Shown: positions 46,728 through 56,069 of the stretch, piece by piece
Layout: every line of letters starts with the position of its first letter
Numbering within the stretch: the stretch's first letter is position 1
Source: JALOAT01 sp041685115
GTDB taxonomy: Bacteria > Pseudomonadota > Gammaproteobacteria > Thiohalomonadales > Thiohalomonadaceae
Length of the DNA: 64,000 nucleotides
Direction of reading: 5' to 3'
Assembly: GCA_041685115.1 (NCBI GenBank)
Contig: JAWLGK010000009.1
Span: forward strand, 1-64,000
Notes under the pieces: model-generated
What the model saw: the letters and a program-made list of their open reading frames with translations, nothing else
Databases searched by the model: none
What the model was told of the DNA's origin: nothing
Made by a program: the position numbers and the translations under genes

Positions 46728-47866
46728 CAGCGATCAACCCGTTGCCACGCGGCCGGCTGGCGCTGGCGCAAGTAACGGAAGAAACCCACCATGCAGGCCA
46801 GGTTGATGGCGCCGAAGTAATAGAACGGATAGAACAGCGGATGGCGGCGCAGCGGCCGCGCCAGTTGCGCGCCGAGCGCCGCCCCATAGCCGCCCGCTTG
46901 CAGGGCGAGCAGCAGTGCATAGCCGCTGCGGTCCGCCAGGGCCACATTGGCTGCGAGCGCCGTGAGCAGCACGAAGCCGCTCAGCCAGCGCAGCAATTTG
47001 TGGGACACGAACATGGCCACGAACAGCGGTGCGCGCCACGGGCGGCGCAGCAGCGCCATGTGCCCGAGCACCTGGAAGCCGCCCGCGGCGATACGCACCT
47101 TGCGGCGAAATTCCTGGCTCACCCGCGCCGGCACCTTCTCCGCCGCCTGCGCGCGCGGCGCATAACGCAGCCGGTAGCCGTGCGCCGCCGCGCCCATGGC
47201 GATGTAGAAGTCGTCGAGGATCAGGTGTTCGGGCACCTGCCCCACCAGTTCGGCACGCACCGCGAACATACCGCCGTCGGTGCCCACCATGGAGTGCAGT
47301 GCGCTCTCCTTCGCACACACGAAACGCTCGTAGCGCATGTAGGCGCCCTCGCCGAGGGGTTCCTCGTCGTCCATGGACTGTAGTTCCACGCGCCCGCTCA
47401 CCAGGCCGCAGCGCGGATCGGCGAAGTGCTCCACCAGCCGCGCCAGGGCATCGGGCCGGAACATCACGTTGGCGTCCGAATAGACCAGCACCTCGCCGCG
47501 GGCGTGGGGCCGCGCCAGGTTGAGCGCCGCCGCCTTGCCGCCGCGCCGGCCGGTGCGCAGCAACTGTAGGCGCGGGTCGTCGACGCCCGCGACGATGGCC
47601 TCGGTGCGGTCGTCCGAGCCGTCGGAGACGACGATCAACTGGAGGCGATCGGTGGGATAGTCGCTGGCGAGCGTGGTCGCGATCTTGTCGCCGATGAAGC
47701 GCTCCTCGTTGTAGGCGGCGACGATCACCGTTACCTGCGGGCGGTGCTGCGGTGCGCCCGCCGGCTCTCGCGCACGCGGTGCCGCCAGGGCAAGCAGCAG
47801 CGGATAGCCCAGGTAGGTGTAGAACACCACCCCGAGACTCAGCCACAGCAGCCATTCGCTCAGCAT
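46727..47866 (-). CDS. Membrane glycosyltransferase, GT2 family
   Basis: I start at ATG 47866 (379 residues); the frame runs further upstream through the next gene without family support. One N-terminal helix (WLLWLSLGVVFYTYLGYPLL) precedes a GT-A domain: VTVIVAAYNEERFI, VVSDGSDDRT, YSDANVMF (DxD-like), TDGGMFAVR, LDDFYIAMG and FRRKVRIAAGG. Three or four hydrophobic helices follow (residues 285 to 370). The plan matches processive-type or priming GT2 enzymes of exopolysaccharide synthesis. It overlaps the upstream gene by 7 bases. Confidence 0.88.
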   Translation of the reverse strand: MLSEWLLWLSLGVVFYTYLGYPLLLALAAPRAREPAGAPQHRPQVTVIVAAYNEERFIGDKIATTLASDYPTDRLQLIVVSDGSDDRTEAIVAGVDDPRLQLLRTGRRGGKAAALNLARPHARGEVLVYSDANVMFRPDALARLVEHFADPRCGLVSGRVELQSMDDEEPLGEGAYMRYERFVCAKESALHSMVGTDGGMFAVRAELVGQVPEHLILDDFYIAMGAAAHGYRLRYAPRAQAAEKVPARVSQEFRRKVRIAAGGFQVLGHMALLRRPWRAPLFVAMFVSHKLLRWLSGFVLLTALAANVALADRSGYALLLALQAGGYGAALGAQLARPLRRHPLFYPFYYFGAINLACMVGFFRYLRQRQPAAWQRVDR

Positions 47867-49125
47867 GCGGTCCTCCGCACCCCCGGCTCGGCCAGGGCCT
47901 CGCCGAGTACCGTGGCCAGCCGCGCGGTGAGGGCCTGGGGGCTGAAGTCGCGCAGGAAGGCCTCCTTGATGGCCGGTGGTTCGGCGCGTCGCGCATAGGC
48001 GTCGCGCAGCGCCGCCTCCATGGCCGCCGCGGAATCCTCCGTCACCAGGTAGGCGCGCGAGGCATAGCGGCGCACCAGCTCGGCGTTGTCGCCGGGCGGG
48101 CATTCGGCCAGCACCGGCAGGCCCGTGGCCAGGTAGTCGAAGGTCTTGGCGGCGACGGCGATGTTGTCTTCGGGGCGGGCGGTCCAGCCCTGCTTGAGGT
48201 AGAGCAGCGAGGCACCGCGCAGGCAGGCCAGCGCCTCGGCGCGCGGCAACGAACCGGGGGCGCGCACCCGCACGGTACCGCGATACTCGGCGAGCGGCCG
48301 GGGGCACTGGCCCACCTGCACGAACTCCGCTTGGCAGTCGGGCATGCGTTCGAGGGCCTGGAGCAGCAGCTGCGGGCTGCGGTTGCCGTACAGGGCGCCG
48401 GTGTGCATGACCACGAAGGGCCCCGTGGGCGGCGCCAGCGTCGCCGGGTTGGGGCGCTCGAAGCCGTTGGGGATCCAGGTCATCTTGGCGGCATGCTGCG
48501 GGTAGGCCGCCTGGTAGCGGCGCAGCGCACCTTCGGTGTTGAGGATCAGCCGATCACAGGCGCCGACGGCCCAGCGCTCCAGCCGACCGATGGCCGCGCG
48601 GTGCCAGCGGTTGTGGCGGTTATAGGGGTTCAGGGTCCAGGCGTCGCGGAAGTCCAGCACCAGCGGCGTGCCGGTGACCTGCTTGAGCCAGGCGGCAGTC
48701 ACGGCGCTGCTGAATGGCGAACAGCTGGCATAGAGGCAGTCGTGCTCACGGGCCAGGGCGATGCCGCGCGCCCAGGCGGTCCAGCCGATCTGCGGGTCGG
48801 GGATGCACAGCGACTCGCGCGCCAGCACGCTGCGGCGGCGGGTGAGCCGGTGGATGGCCGCATCCAGCAGGTCCACCGGGCGGTTCAGGTCCAGCTCGCG
48901 GACCCGCACTACGGGAACGCCATCGGGCACCGGGCTGTGCATGTCGGTGATGCCCCAGGTGTCCTTCGGGCGCGCGACCGTGAGCACCGTGGGCTGCCAG
49001 CCGGTCTCCCGCAGGTGGCTGGCGAAGCGCACCGCCCGCGCCGTGCCCGAGGTGTTGATGGGCGGGTAGTAATAGCAAAGCATCAGCACACGCCGCGCGG
49101 GCGTGACGGGTCGCGAAGCGGCCAT
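47860..49125 (-). CDS. Glycosyltransferase, GT4-like
   Basis: This 421-residue GT-B-type enzyme starts at ATG 49125. The start reads VLMLCYYYPPINTSGTARAVRFASHLRETGW, an N-terminal pattern common in exopolysaccharide GT4 proteins. The middle holds LVLDFRDAWTLNPY, and the donor half holds VVMHTGALYGNRSPQLLLQAL, PRAEALACLRGASLLYLKQG and TFDYLATGLPVLAECPPGDNAEL. The usual Glu pair is not as clear as in the other GT4 copies. The sugar is unknown. It lies between the ligase-like gene (2-base gap) and the GT2 gene. Confidence 0.85.
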   Translation of the reverse strand: MAASRPVTPARRVLMLCYYYPPINTSGTARAVRFASHLRETGWQPTVLTVARPKDTWGITDMHSPVPDGVPVVRVRELDLNRPVDLLDAAIHRLTRRRSVLARESLCIPDPQIGWTAWARGIALAREHDCLYASCSPFSSAVTAAWLKQVTGTPLVLDFRDAWTLNPYNRHNRWHRAAIGRLERWAVGACDRLILNTEGALRRYQAAYPQHAAKMTWIPNGFERPNPATLAPPTGPFVVMHTGALYGNRSPQLLLQALERMPDCQAEFVQVGQCPRPLAEYRGTVRVRAPGSLPRAEALACLRGASLLYLKQGWTARPEDNIAVAAKTFDYLATGLPVLAECPPGDNAELVRRYASRAYLVTEDSAAAMEAALRDAYARRAEPPAIKEAFLRDFSPQALTARLATVLGEALAEPGVRRTAC

Positions 49126-49127
49126 GC

Positions 49128-50477
49128 TCACTTCCTTTGTCGCGTGCGTGACGTCACCGTGCCCGTGGCGGCCTGGAGCCGCAGCGTGGTCGCCAGGGTC
49201 AGCCCCAAAAGCAGGAAGAACAGGGGCGAATAGGCCTTGGACAAGAAGAAGCTGGTGACGAAGAACCCGACCAGCGCCGCGCGCAGCGCCACCGCCTGCA
49301 CCATCAGCGCGTGGTGCTGCGGGTCGGGCGGCCCGGCGCTGCCCGCCGGGGTCTCGTAGCGGCGGGTGAGGGAACGGAAGGCGTTGATGTAGAAGCCCAC
49401 ATAAATCAGCAGGCCGAGCAGGCCCAGTTCCGCGCCCACCTGGATGAGGGCGTTGTGCGCCTCCTGATAGTTGCCACCGCCGACGCCCTCGGCCGCGGCG
49501 AAGGCCATCAGCCCCACGCCCCAGGGCCGCTCCGACATGGTGTGCAGGGCCCGCCCCCAGATGGCCAGGCGGCCGCGGTCCGAGGAGACGTTGTAGTCCT
49601 GCTCCAGGTTGGCCAGGGAGGCGATGCGCTGCCAGACCGTGTCGTGGGTGAGGGCGAGCGCCACGCTGCCCACTAACAGCAGCACGGCGATCTTGGCGGC
49701 GAAGCCGAAGCGCCCGCGCACGGGCATCTCCTTGAACAGCAGAAACCCCGTCACGGCCATGAGGCCGAGGAAACCGCCGCGGGAACCGGTCGCCAGCACG
49801 CCGATCACGAAGGCGCCGGTGAGGGACAGGAATCCCCAGCGACGCCTGCCCTGGCTGGCGAACACCTGCACCGCGGCGAAGGGCAGGCAGGTGACCAGCA
49901 CCAGGGCGAGGTCGTTGGGGTCGTACATGGTGGTCACCTCGGCGCGCCGTTCGGCACCGATGATCACGGCGCTGACGGCCAGCACAGCGGCGGCGACGAG
50001 GAGCGCCTTGACATAGGCACGGTAGGTGGCCGGCGAGGCGGCGGTCTTGGCCGCCAGGTAGAACAGCATCACGCCGACGGCGAAGCTGCTCAGCAGCGCC
50101 TGGAGGCTGTGGCTGCCCCACACCGAGAAGCCCACGCTCAGGGCCGCCAGGGCGGTGAAGGCGACCATCAGCTTGCCGAGGGGCGCGCCAAACACCGCCA
50201 CCGGCAGGCGCCTGCCGAAGGCCAGTCCGATGACCGCAAGCGCCACCGCCACGTTACCCAACTGCAACGCGGCCAGCGGCGGCACCAGTTCAGGCAGACG
50301 GCCGATCGCCACCAGGATGAGCAGCACGGTGCCGTAGGCGGTGGGGTGCAAGAGGTCGCGCGGACCGACACGGGCGTGCAGCCCGAGGGGGCGGCGGCCG
50401 TGTCGGGCCGGTGCGGTCCAGGCCCCCGCCTCTGTCGTGTCGACGGTCCTTTGCCTGCCTGAGGGCTGGGCCGGCAT
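49128..50477 (-). CDS. O-antigen ligase/polymerase-like membrane protein
   Basis: This 449-residue protein starts at the ATG after GGAGGCTGAT. After a polar N-terminus it has about eleven hydrophobic helices. The Wzy/WaaL-type signature lies late in the chain: DRGRLAIWGRALHTMSERPWGVGLMAF, then EAHNALIQVGAELGLLGLLIYVG, with the conserved His and long periplasmic loop. It either polymerises repeat units or ligates them to a carrier at the periplasmic face. Because no other Wzy candidate is seen, it may be the polymerase of this locus. It sits 1 base after the preceding gene. Confidence 0.85.
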   Translation of the reverse strand: MPAQPSGRQRTVDTTEAGAWTAPARHGRRPLGLHARVGPRDLLHPTAYGTVLLILVAIGRLPELVPPLAALQLGNVAVALAVIGLAFGRRLPVAVFGAPLGKLMVAFTALAALSVGFSVWGSHSLQALLSSFAVGVMLFYLAAKTAASPATYRAYVKALLVAAAVLAVSAVIIGAERRAEVTTMYDPNDLALVLVTCLPFAAVQVFASQGRRRWGFLSLTGAFVIGVLATGSRGGFLGLMAVTGFLLFKEMPVRGRFGFAAKIAVLLLVGSVALALTHDTVWQRIASLANLEQDYNVSSDRGRLAIWGRALHTMSERPWGVGLMAFAAAEGVGGGNYQEAHNALIQVGAELGLLGLLIYVGFYINAFRSLTRRYETPAGSAGPPDPQHHALMVQAVALRAALVGFFVTSFFLSKAYSPLFFLLLGLTLATTLRLQAATGTVTSRTRQRK

Positions 50478-50478
50478 A

Positions 50479-51708
50479 TCAGCCTCCCTGGTCCAGGACA
50501 GCGTGGGCGGTATGGGGCGCCGCGCGCCGGCGGCGCGCGGTTTCGATGACATCCCATAGCTCCGCGGCCCGCCGCGACCAATCCGCCTCCGCCACGGCGT
50601 CCGAGCGGGCGCGGCGGCGGGCCGGGTCGTCCTCGGCGAGGGTCGCGCGCACTTCGGCCACGAAGGCCGTGGCGTCCGCGGCGGTGCGGAAAAGATGGGC
50701 CAGGGGCGCGGCCTCTTCCACGGGTGTGGCGACCACCGGGCGGCCCGCCGCCAGGTACTCGCGCAGCTTGGTGGGATTGGCGTTGCGGTTGCGTTCGTTG
50801 TTCAGCCAGGGCAGCAGGCACACGTCGAACTGCGCCAGATACGCGGGCAGGGCCTGGTGGGGACGCGGTCCCAGGTGGTGCACGTTGGCGCCGCGGGGCA
50901 GCCGTGCGACGCAGGCCTCCTCCGCCGGGCCGACCAGCACCAGCTGCGCCTGCGGAAGCTCCCGGGCGAGCCGGTCCAGCACCGCGAAGTCCACGTGTTC
51001 ACCGAGCAGCCCCACGTAGCCCAGGCGCGGGCGCGGCACTGCCGCGAGGTCGGCCGGGCAGGGCAGCGTTCCATCCACGGCGCGCCGGAAATGGCTGTGG
51101 TGCACCCCGTGGGGCAGATAGCGCACGTTGCCGTGCAGCCGCGCCTTGCGCTCGGCCAGGCGCTGCGCGCTGGCGACCACCACGTCCACGTGCTCCAGCA
51201 GCTCACGTTCCAGTCGTCGCACCAGCGCGGCATCGACGCCGGGCTGTTCGGCATATTCATCGGCGCAGTAGTAGGCCACCACCTCGGCATCGAGACGGCC
51301 GACGATGTCCGCCGTGGCCGGGCAGGCGGTGATCACCACCCAGCGCCGCAGGCCCGCCTGGCGGCGCGCCCGCGCCAGTTGGTGCGCGAGTAGGAGCCGG
51401 TTGAAGTATCTGGCCAGCCGCGAGCGGTAATAGGGAATGGCGAGCGGCGTCAGCACCCGCACCGGCGCCTCGCCGGTGCTGGGATGGGTGTCTCGGCGCA
51501 GGACCCGCGCCAGCTTGCCGGCGATGCGCGTCAGGTCGGTGAGGTTGAGGCGCGGCGTGCGCAGGCCGAGGGAGTCCACCCACAGCACGGGGTGATGACG
51601 GGCGAGTTCACGGGCGAGGTATTGCCCGGTGCTGTTGTGGCGTCCCCAATCCTCGCCGAAGAAGAGGATGCCGAGGCTGTCCCGTGCAGTGGTTCGCGGC
51701 CGTGCCAT
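50479..51708 (-). CDS. Glycosyltransferase, GT1/GT4-like
   Basis: This 409-residue protein is the first gene of the minus-strand operon. It begins with LGILFFGEDWGRHNSTGQYLARELARHHPVLWVDSLGL, a pattern seen in glycosyltransferases of exopolysaccharide loci. The donor half shows RLGYVGLLGEHVDFAVLDRLA, LVLVGPAEEACVARLP and CLLPWLNNERNRNANPTKLREYLAAGRPVVATPV. It lacks membrane helices. A GCACCCT/AGGGTGC hairpin occurs at 51,719-51,735, just upstream of the ATG, in the leader of the whole operon. Confidence 0.88.
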   Translation of the reverse strand: MARPRTTARDSLGILFFGEDWGRHNSTGQYLARELARHHPVLWVDSLGLRTPRLNLTDLTRIAGKLARVLRRDTHPSTGEAPVRVLTPLAIPYYRSRLARYFNRLLLAHQLARARRQAGLRRWVVITACPATADIVGRLDAEVVAYYCADEYAEQPGVDAALVRRLERELLEHVDVVVASAQRLAERKARLHGNVRYLPHGVHHSHFRRAVDGTLPCPADLAAVPRPRLGYVGLLGEHVDFAVLDRLARELPQAQLVLVGPAEEACVARLPRGANVHHLGPRPHQALPAYLAQFDVCLLPWLNNERNRNANPTKLREYLAAGRPVVATPVEEAAPLAHLFRTAADATAFVAEVRATLAEDDPARRRARSDAVAEADWSRRAAELWDVIETARRRRAAPHTAHAVLDQGG

Positions 51709-51790
51709 CCGTGCTCCTGCACCCTGACAGGGTGCCCTTCATCCGTGATGGACTGCTCACAGAACGATACTAGCAGGCCCTCGCGGTGCT

Positions 51791-52270
51791 TCAGAGCTGG
51801 GCGGCGGTGTCGAGAAACTCCCCGTAAGGGACGTAGTGACTGCCATCGCAGGAGAAGGTCATGCCGACCAGTCCGTTCATGCGGTTGATGGAGGCATTGC
51901 GCAGGTAGACGGTGTCGTCTTTGAGGCGCAGGCGCTTGAATTCCCTGAGGATGGTCCGCACCGTTCCGGCAGGGATGGCCGGCCGTTCGAGGGCCACGGC
52001 GGCCTCGAATTGCGCCAGGAAATCCGCCGCGAACAATTCCTCGCCAAGGAACACGCGATAGCGGTACGGGTCGTTGAACAGCCAGCAGGTGAGCTGGTTG
52101 CTGGAGAAGTGGATCTTCGCGTGGAACACACCGCGCAGCTCAAGCAGGGCCTCAACCGTGTCCATCAGCTCGTCGATACGCTGGTCGAACAGGCTGGGCT
52201 GGCGGGTCTGCTCGAACAGGAATCGCCGCACCGAGGGATCGCCCTTGATCTGCAGCCAGCGGTCGTTCAT
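51791..52270 (-). CDS. Hypothetical protein (159 aa)
   Basis: This soluble, well-conserved-looking protein has the segments GDPSVRRFLFEQTRQPSLFDQRIDELM, HAKIHFSSNQLTCWLFNDPYRYRVFLGEELF and NRMNGLVGMTFSCDGSHYVPYGEF. The codon bias resembles its neighbours, so it is probably a real gene. No motif of a known enzyme is visible. It stands between the glycan operon and cyaA, divergent from the small gene at 52,453. I do not recognise the family. Confidence 0.6.
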   Translation of the reverse strand: MNDRWLQIKGDPSVRRFLFEQTRQPSLFDQRIDELMDTVEALLELRGVFHAKIHFSSNQLTCWLFNDPYRYRVFLGEELFAADFLAQFEAAVALERPAIPAGTVRTILREFKRLRLKDDTVYLRNASINRMNGLVGMTFSCDGSHYVPYGEFLDTAAQL

Positions 52271-52452
52271 CGTGCGCCTCCGGTCGGTTTCGCTCTGGGG
52301 CGGAATTTTCCGCCGGGCGCGCGGCGGGAGTAAAGGCGGCCGGCCGGAAAACGATCGGCGGGGCGGGGCAGTGTGCTAGTGTACTGATTCGCGTAAGGAC
52401 CTTTCGGCGCCGTCGAAAAAGGACCGGCGTCACTGCCAGGGAGAAGAGTGAC

Positions 52453-52698
52453 ATGAGCGAACGCGTGAATGCCGTCCACGTCGGTGCCCCGGACCCCGAG
52501 AAGCGCAACTCCCTGGTGGTGGAAGACTCCGACTACGACTACGACGTGCGCGGCCAGGAGGTCCCGGAGGTCGCCCTGTGTTACTTCAACGACGTCGAGT
52601 TTACCGAGAAGTCCTATGTGTGCAGCGGCGATGAGTTGTTGCGCTGCGAGGGCGGTGTCTGGGTGCGTATCGGATCCTGTGATCCCGTGAATCCCTGA
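52453..52698 (+). CDS. Small acidic protein (81 aa)
   Basis: A GGGAGAAGAGTGAC ribosome site precedes the ATG. The product is acidic, rich in Asp, Tyr and Val. It has three cysteines (ALCYFND, YVCSGDE, LRCEGG) plus a fourth near the end (GSCDP), so a metal site or disulfides are possible. No signal peptide is present. It lies 67 bases upstream of cyaA on the same strand. The family is not recognised. Confidence 0.6.
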   Translation: MSERVNAVHVGAPDPEKRNSLVVEDSDYDYDVRGQEVPEVALCYFNDVEFTEKSYVCSGDELLRCEGGVWVRIGSCDPVNP

Positions 52699-52765
52699 TG
52701 CGCCCCCTTTACGTGTATTGTCCCGTGTAACAAGTCTCGCCCAGGGGCGGAGACCAACAGGCCCC

Positions 52766-55606
52766 ATGACGCTGAATCCTCCCATCACCGAGTTGGCCGA
52801 CGAACATGATTTCGCGGTCGTTCTGAAGCGCTTTATTGCACTCAACGACGCGCGGCTGGCGCGCACCCGGGACGCCCTGCGGGCGCGCCAGCGCGATTTC
52901 CTCGATCTGCTGCCGCTGTTTTTTCACTTCAATCACCCGCTGTTGCCCGGTTACAGCGCCGAGTGTCCCGCCGGCGTGTTCGGCTACAACCCCGACGCCG
53001 CCGCCATGGAGGCCGTGACACGTCTCGGGCGCATCCACTTTCACCGCCACCCGCATCGCAGCATCGCGGTTCAGGCCATTTACCTGATGGGCAGCCCCGG
53101 CAGTGTGGCCTACACCGGCGACAGCGACTTCGACGTCTGGCTCTGTCACGAGCCCGGCCTTTCCGCCGGACAGGTCGCCGCCCTGCGCGACAAGGCAGAC
53201 GCGGTGGAGTCCTGGGCGGCGGCCCTCGGTCTCGAGGTGCACATCTTTCTAGTGCGGCCCGACCAGTTCAGGCACGGCGAGAGCGAGGCGCTGTCGGCCG
53301 AGAGTTGCGGAACTGCCCAACAGCGCTTGCTGCTCGATGAGTTCTATCGCACCAGCCTGCGGGTGGCCGGTATGTATCCGCTCTGGTGGCTGGTGCCGCC
53401 CGACCAGGAAGTCGCCTATGACCACTACGTACAGGAGATCCGCCATCAACGTTACCTGCACGCCCGCGACCTGATCGATTTCGGCGGCCTCGGCCACGTG
53501 CCGGCCGAGGAGTTCCTGGGCGCCGCCGTGTGGCAGCTCTACAAGGGCATCGATTCGCCGTACAAGTCGGTGCTCAAGCTGCTGCTGCTCGAATGCTACG
53601 CGCGTGACTATCCTTATCTCGACCTGCTCAGCACGCGCTTCAAGAAGGCGATCTATAGCGGCGAGATGGACCCGGATTTTCTCGATCCCTATTTGATGAT
53701 GCTGGACAAGGTGGAGGATTATCTGAAGGGGCGCGGAGAGAGTGAGCGCCTGAACCTGGCGCGGCGCTGTTTCTATTTCAAGCTCGATGAGAATCTTTCG
53801 GAAGACGCGCCGGCGGTGGCGCGCTGGCGTCGCAACCTGCTCGGTACCCGTGCGCGCCAGTGGGGTTGGTCACGTGCCGACCTGTTTGTGCTCGACAGCC
53901 GGCACACCTGGAAGGTGGACAAGATCGCCGAGGAACGGCGCATCCTCTTCGAGGCCCTCTCGGAAAGCTACCGGTTCCTGTCGGATTTCGCCCGGCGCTT
54001 CGCCGGATCGGCGCTGATCAGCCAGCGGGATCTCAATATCCTCGGTCGCAAGCTCTATTCTGCGTTCGAACGCAAAGCCGGCAAGGTCGACCTGCTTGGT
54101 CCCGCTTTCGTCACCAACCTGAACGAACAGCAACTCACCGTGCACGAGGTGATCGACGAAAACCTTGGCGCCAGCAGCTGGGTGTTGTATCGCGGCGTGG
54201 TGAAGCCCGAGGAGACCGCCGAACACAACCCCGTCAAACGCTTCCGTTTCGCCACCGAGATGGTCGCGTGGTGCTACTTCAATCGGCTCATTGGCAAGGC
54301 CACGCACGTGGTGGTGTTCACCCGCCAGAGCCGGCTTACCAACAGCGAACTGAAGGCCATGTTCGGCCGCATGAATGCGGTCTTTCCCGAGCGCGCCAGC
54401 GACCACGGCAGTGTTGCCGACTTTGCCGATCCGGCCCAGGTGGTGCGCACCACGCTGTTCATCAATGCCGGTCTCGACCCGCTGGCGCGCGTCGAACACG
54501 CCGAGGGTCGCATTGCCAGCGGTCGCTCGGATGCGCTCAGCTATGGCGGCCTCGGCGAGAATCTGGTGCACACCGTGGACCAGGTGGTGGTGACCAGCTG
54601 GCAGGAGGTGCTCACCTATCACTTCAGCGGTGCGAGGGGCCTGCTGGATTGCCTGTGCGAATACCTGAAGTGGGTGCCCCTGTCGAGCGGCCGGACGCCG
54701 GTGCTGCCGAGCGTCGCCAGCTACAGCCCGACCAAGGGCAACGCCATCGCGCGGCGTGTCGAGGCGCTGTTCCGCGAGGTGATCGACTGCTATTACTCCG
54801 GACGCAATCCCTCCGCCACGCGCTACGTGCTGCAAGTGGAGCACAGCTTCTTCGTGCTCAGTTTCGACGGCGACCTGCCCAATTATCAGATCCTGGACAA
54901 TCAGGCGGCGCTGTTGCGCTATCTCGGTGCGCCGCAGAAAGACTTCAGCCCGGTGGTGTTCGACAGCCACATGCAGGCGGACCGGGTCATGGCGCTGGTG
55001 TTCAGCTACAACCGTCCCGGCATCGTGCAGCTGTTCTATCGCGTGCAGGGCGCGCAGGTGGATGTGTACGTGCTCGATGAACGCGGTTCGCTGTTCCACC
55101 GCCGCGCGCCGTTTCACGATGCCGATGCCCTGCTCAGCCAATACAGCCATTTCTTCGAGGCCGTGCTCAACCGCGTGAAGTTCCAGATGCAGGACGGCCG
55201 GCCGGTGCGTGGTGCGGAGGGCCTGGAGTTTTTCCAGGTGGAACAGGACGGCGGGCGCCTGCGCGTGGTGAGCCGGCGACCGCGTTTCAGCAGCCCCGGT
55301 GAGCAGTTCATCAGCCTACAGGTCATCGTCGACGTGGACGATCAGGGCCGCACCACGTTCTCGCTCTACTGCAACGGGCGCGAGTTCTGCTCGCCGGAAA
55401 GCGGCGGCCGGGTGCTGGACGAGGTGGCGCGCTACATGCTGGAACTGCGCCGCGGCCGCCAGGCCTATCCCATCTACATCACCGACATCTCCATGTCCCC
55501 CGCCGTGCTCGGCGAACAAGGCGTCGGGCGCATCCAGACCATCCACTTCCTCAACTACAAACACCGCATCGAGGAAAAGCTCAATCAGTCTCTAGGGAGC
55601 CGCTGA
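52766..55606 (+). CDS. cyaA: Class I adenylate cyclase
   Basis: This 946-residue enterobacterial-type (class I) adenylate cyclase makes cAMP from ATP. The catalytic nucleotidyltransferase-like domain is N-terminal: YLMGSPGSVAYTGDSDFDVWLC holds GS (109-110) and the acidic triad Asp119/Asp121/Asp123. HVPAEEFLGAAVWQLYKGIDSPYKSVLKLLLLECYA follows, as in CyaA of E. coli. The long C-terminal regulatory region includes VLQVEHSFFVLSFDGD and the ending ITDISMSPAVLG. The start is the ATG at 52766; the upstream in-frame extension lacks support. Length agrees with the class I family (about 850-950). Confidence 0.95.
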   Translation: MTLNPPITELADEHDFAVVLKRFIALNDARLARTRDALRARQRDFLDLLPLFFHFNHPLLPGYSAECPAGVFGYNPDAAAMEAVTRLGRIHFHRHPHRSIAVQAIYLMGSPGSVAYTGDSDFDVWLCHEPGLSAGQVAALRDKADAVESWAAALGLEVHIFLVRPDQFRHGESEALSAESCGTAQQRLLLDEFYRTSLRVAGMYPLWWLVPPDQEVAYDHYVQEIRHQRYLHARDLIDFGGLGHVPAEEFLGAAVWQLYKGIDSPYKSVLKLLLLECYARDYPYLDLLSTRFKKAIYSGEMDPDFLDPYLMMLDKVEDYLKGRGESERLNLARRCFYFKLDENLSEDAPAVARWRRNLLGTRARQWGWSRADLFVLDSRHTWKVDKIAEERRILFEALSESYRFLSDFARRFAGSALISQRDLNILGRKLYSAFERKAGKVDLLGPAFVTNLNEQQLTVHEVIDENLGASSWVLYRGVVKPEETAEHNPVKRFRFATEMVAWCYFNRLIGKATHVVVFTRQSRLTNSELKAMFGRMNAVFPERASDHGSVADFADPAQVVRTTLFINAGLDPLARVEHAEGRIASGRSDALSYGGLGENLVHTVDQVVVTSWQEVLTYHFSGARGLLDCLCEYLKWVPLSSGRTPVLPSVASYSPTKGNAIARRVEALFREVIDCYYSGRNPSATRYVLQVEHSFFVLSFDGDLPNYQILDNQAALLRYLGAPQKDFSPVVFDSHMQADRVMALVFSYNRPGIVQLFYRVQGAQVDVYVLDERGSLFHRRAPFHDADALLSQYSHFFEAVLNRVKFQMQDGRPVRGAEGLEFFQVEQDGGRLRVVSRRPRFSSPGEQFISLQVIVDVDDQGRTTFSLYCNGREFCSPESGGRVLDEVARYMLELRRGRQAYPIYITDISMSPAVLGEQGVGRIQTIHFLNYKHRIEEKLNQSLGSR

Positions 55607-55814
55607 TCTATCCGGTTTCATCATGTAACTGTTCCGAACACGGACCCCGGCTTCCGCCGGTTTCGTCACTCAGCGCACCAGGCACTCAAGCGTCAGATCC
55701 TGGCTTGCGCCGGGAACATGAATCACAAGCCCCCGTCGAAATGCGGACCGCTACTTGACGAGGATCGCAGGGCGCCAATAATACACACATACGCGTACAC
55801 ACCGTGAGGCGAGC

Positions 55815-56069
55815 ATGTCCGGTTCAATCAGTCGTGTGTTCATGAACGGCAACAGTCAGGCCGTGCGTATCCCGCAGGAGTTTCGCTTGGATACCACACG
55901 GGTGGAAATCACCCGTAACGAGGAAGGCGACCTGATCATTCACCCCATCGCGGCCGATCGTGGCAAGGCGTTGCTGGATGCCTTGGATGGGTTTGATGCC
56001 GAATTCGTGGCGATACTTGAGGAAGACCGGCGAGAACAGCCGGAGATGCAGGACAGGGAGTCCTTGTGA
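55815..56069 (+). CDS. VapB/AbrB-type antitoxin
   Basis: This 84-residue antitoxin of the SpoVT/AbrB (VagC/VapB) type has an N-terminal swapped-hairpin DNA-binding domain, visible as ISRVFMNGNSQAVRIPQEFR then VEITRNEEGDLIIHPI. The C-terminal acidic tail would wrap around the toxin. It binds its own promoter and neutralises the PIN toxin encoded next, whose ATG overlaps its stop by 4 bases. It lies 209 bases after cyaA, an interval with no gene. Confidence 0.92.
   Translation: MSGSISRVFMNGNSQAVRIPQEFRLDTTRVEITRNEEGDLIIHPIAADRGKALLDALDGFDAEFVAILEEDRREQPEMQDRESL

Noticed and set aside
47867..48307. Longer N-terminus for the GT2 glycosyltransferase
   Set aside because: The extension is antisense-like and overlaps another coding frame; the hydrophobic N-terminal helix starts at the internal ATG.
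49126..50121. Longer N-terminus for the glycosyltransferase at 47860-49125
   Set aside because: The extra part overlaps the ligase-like gene in another frame and is Arg/Pro/Gly-rich without structure.
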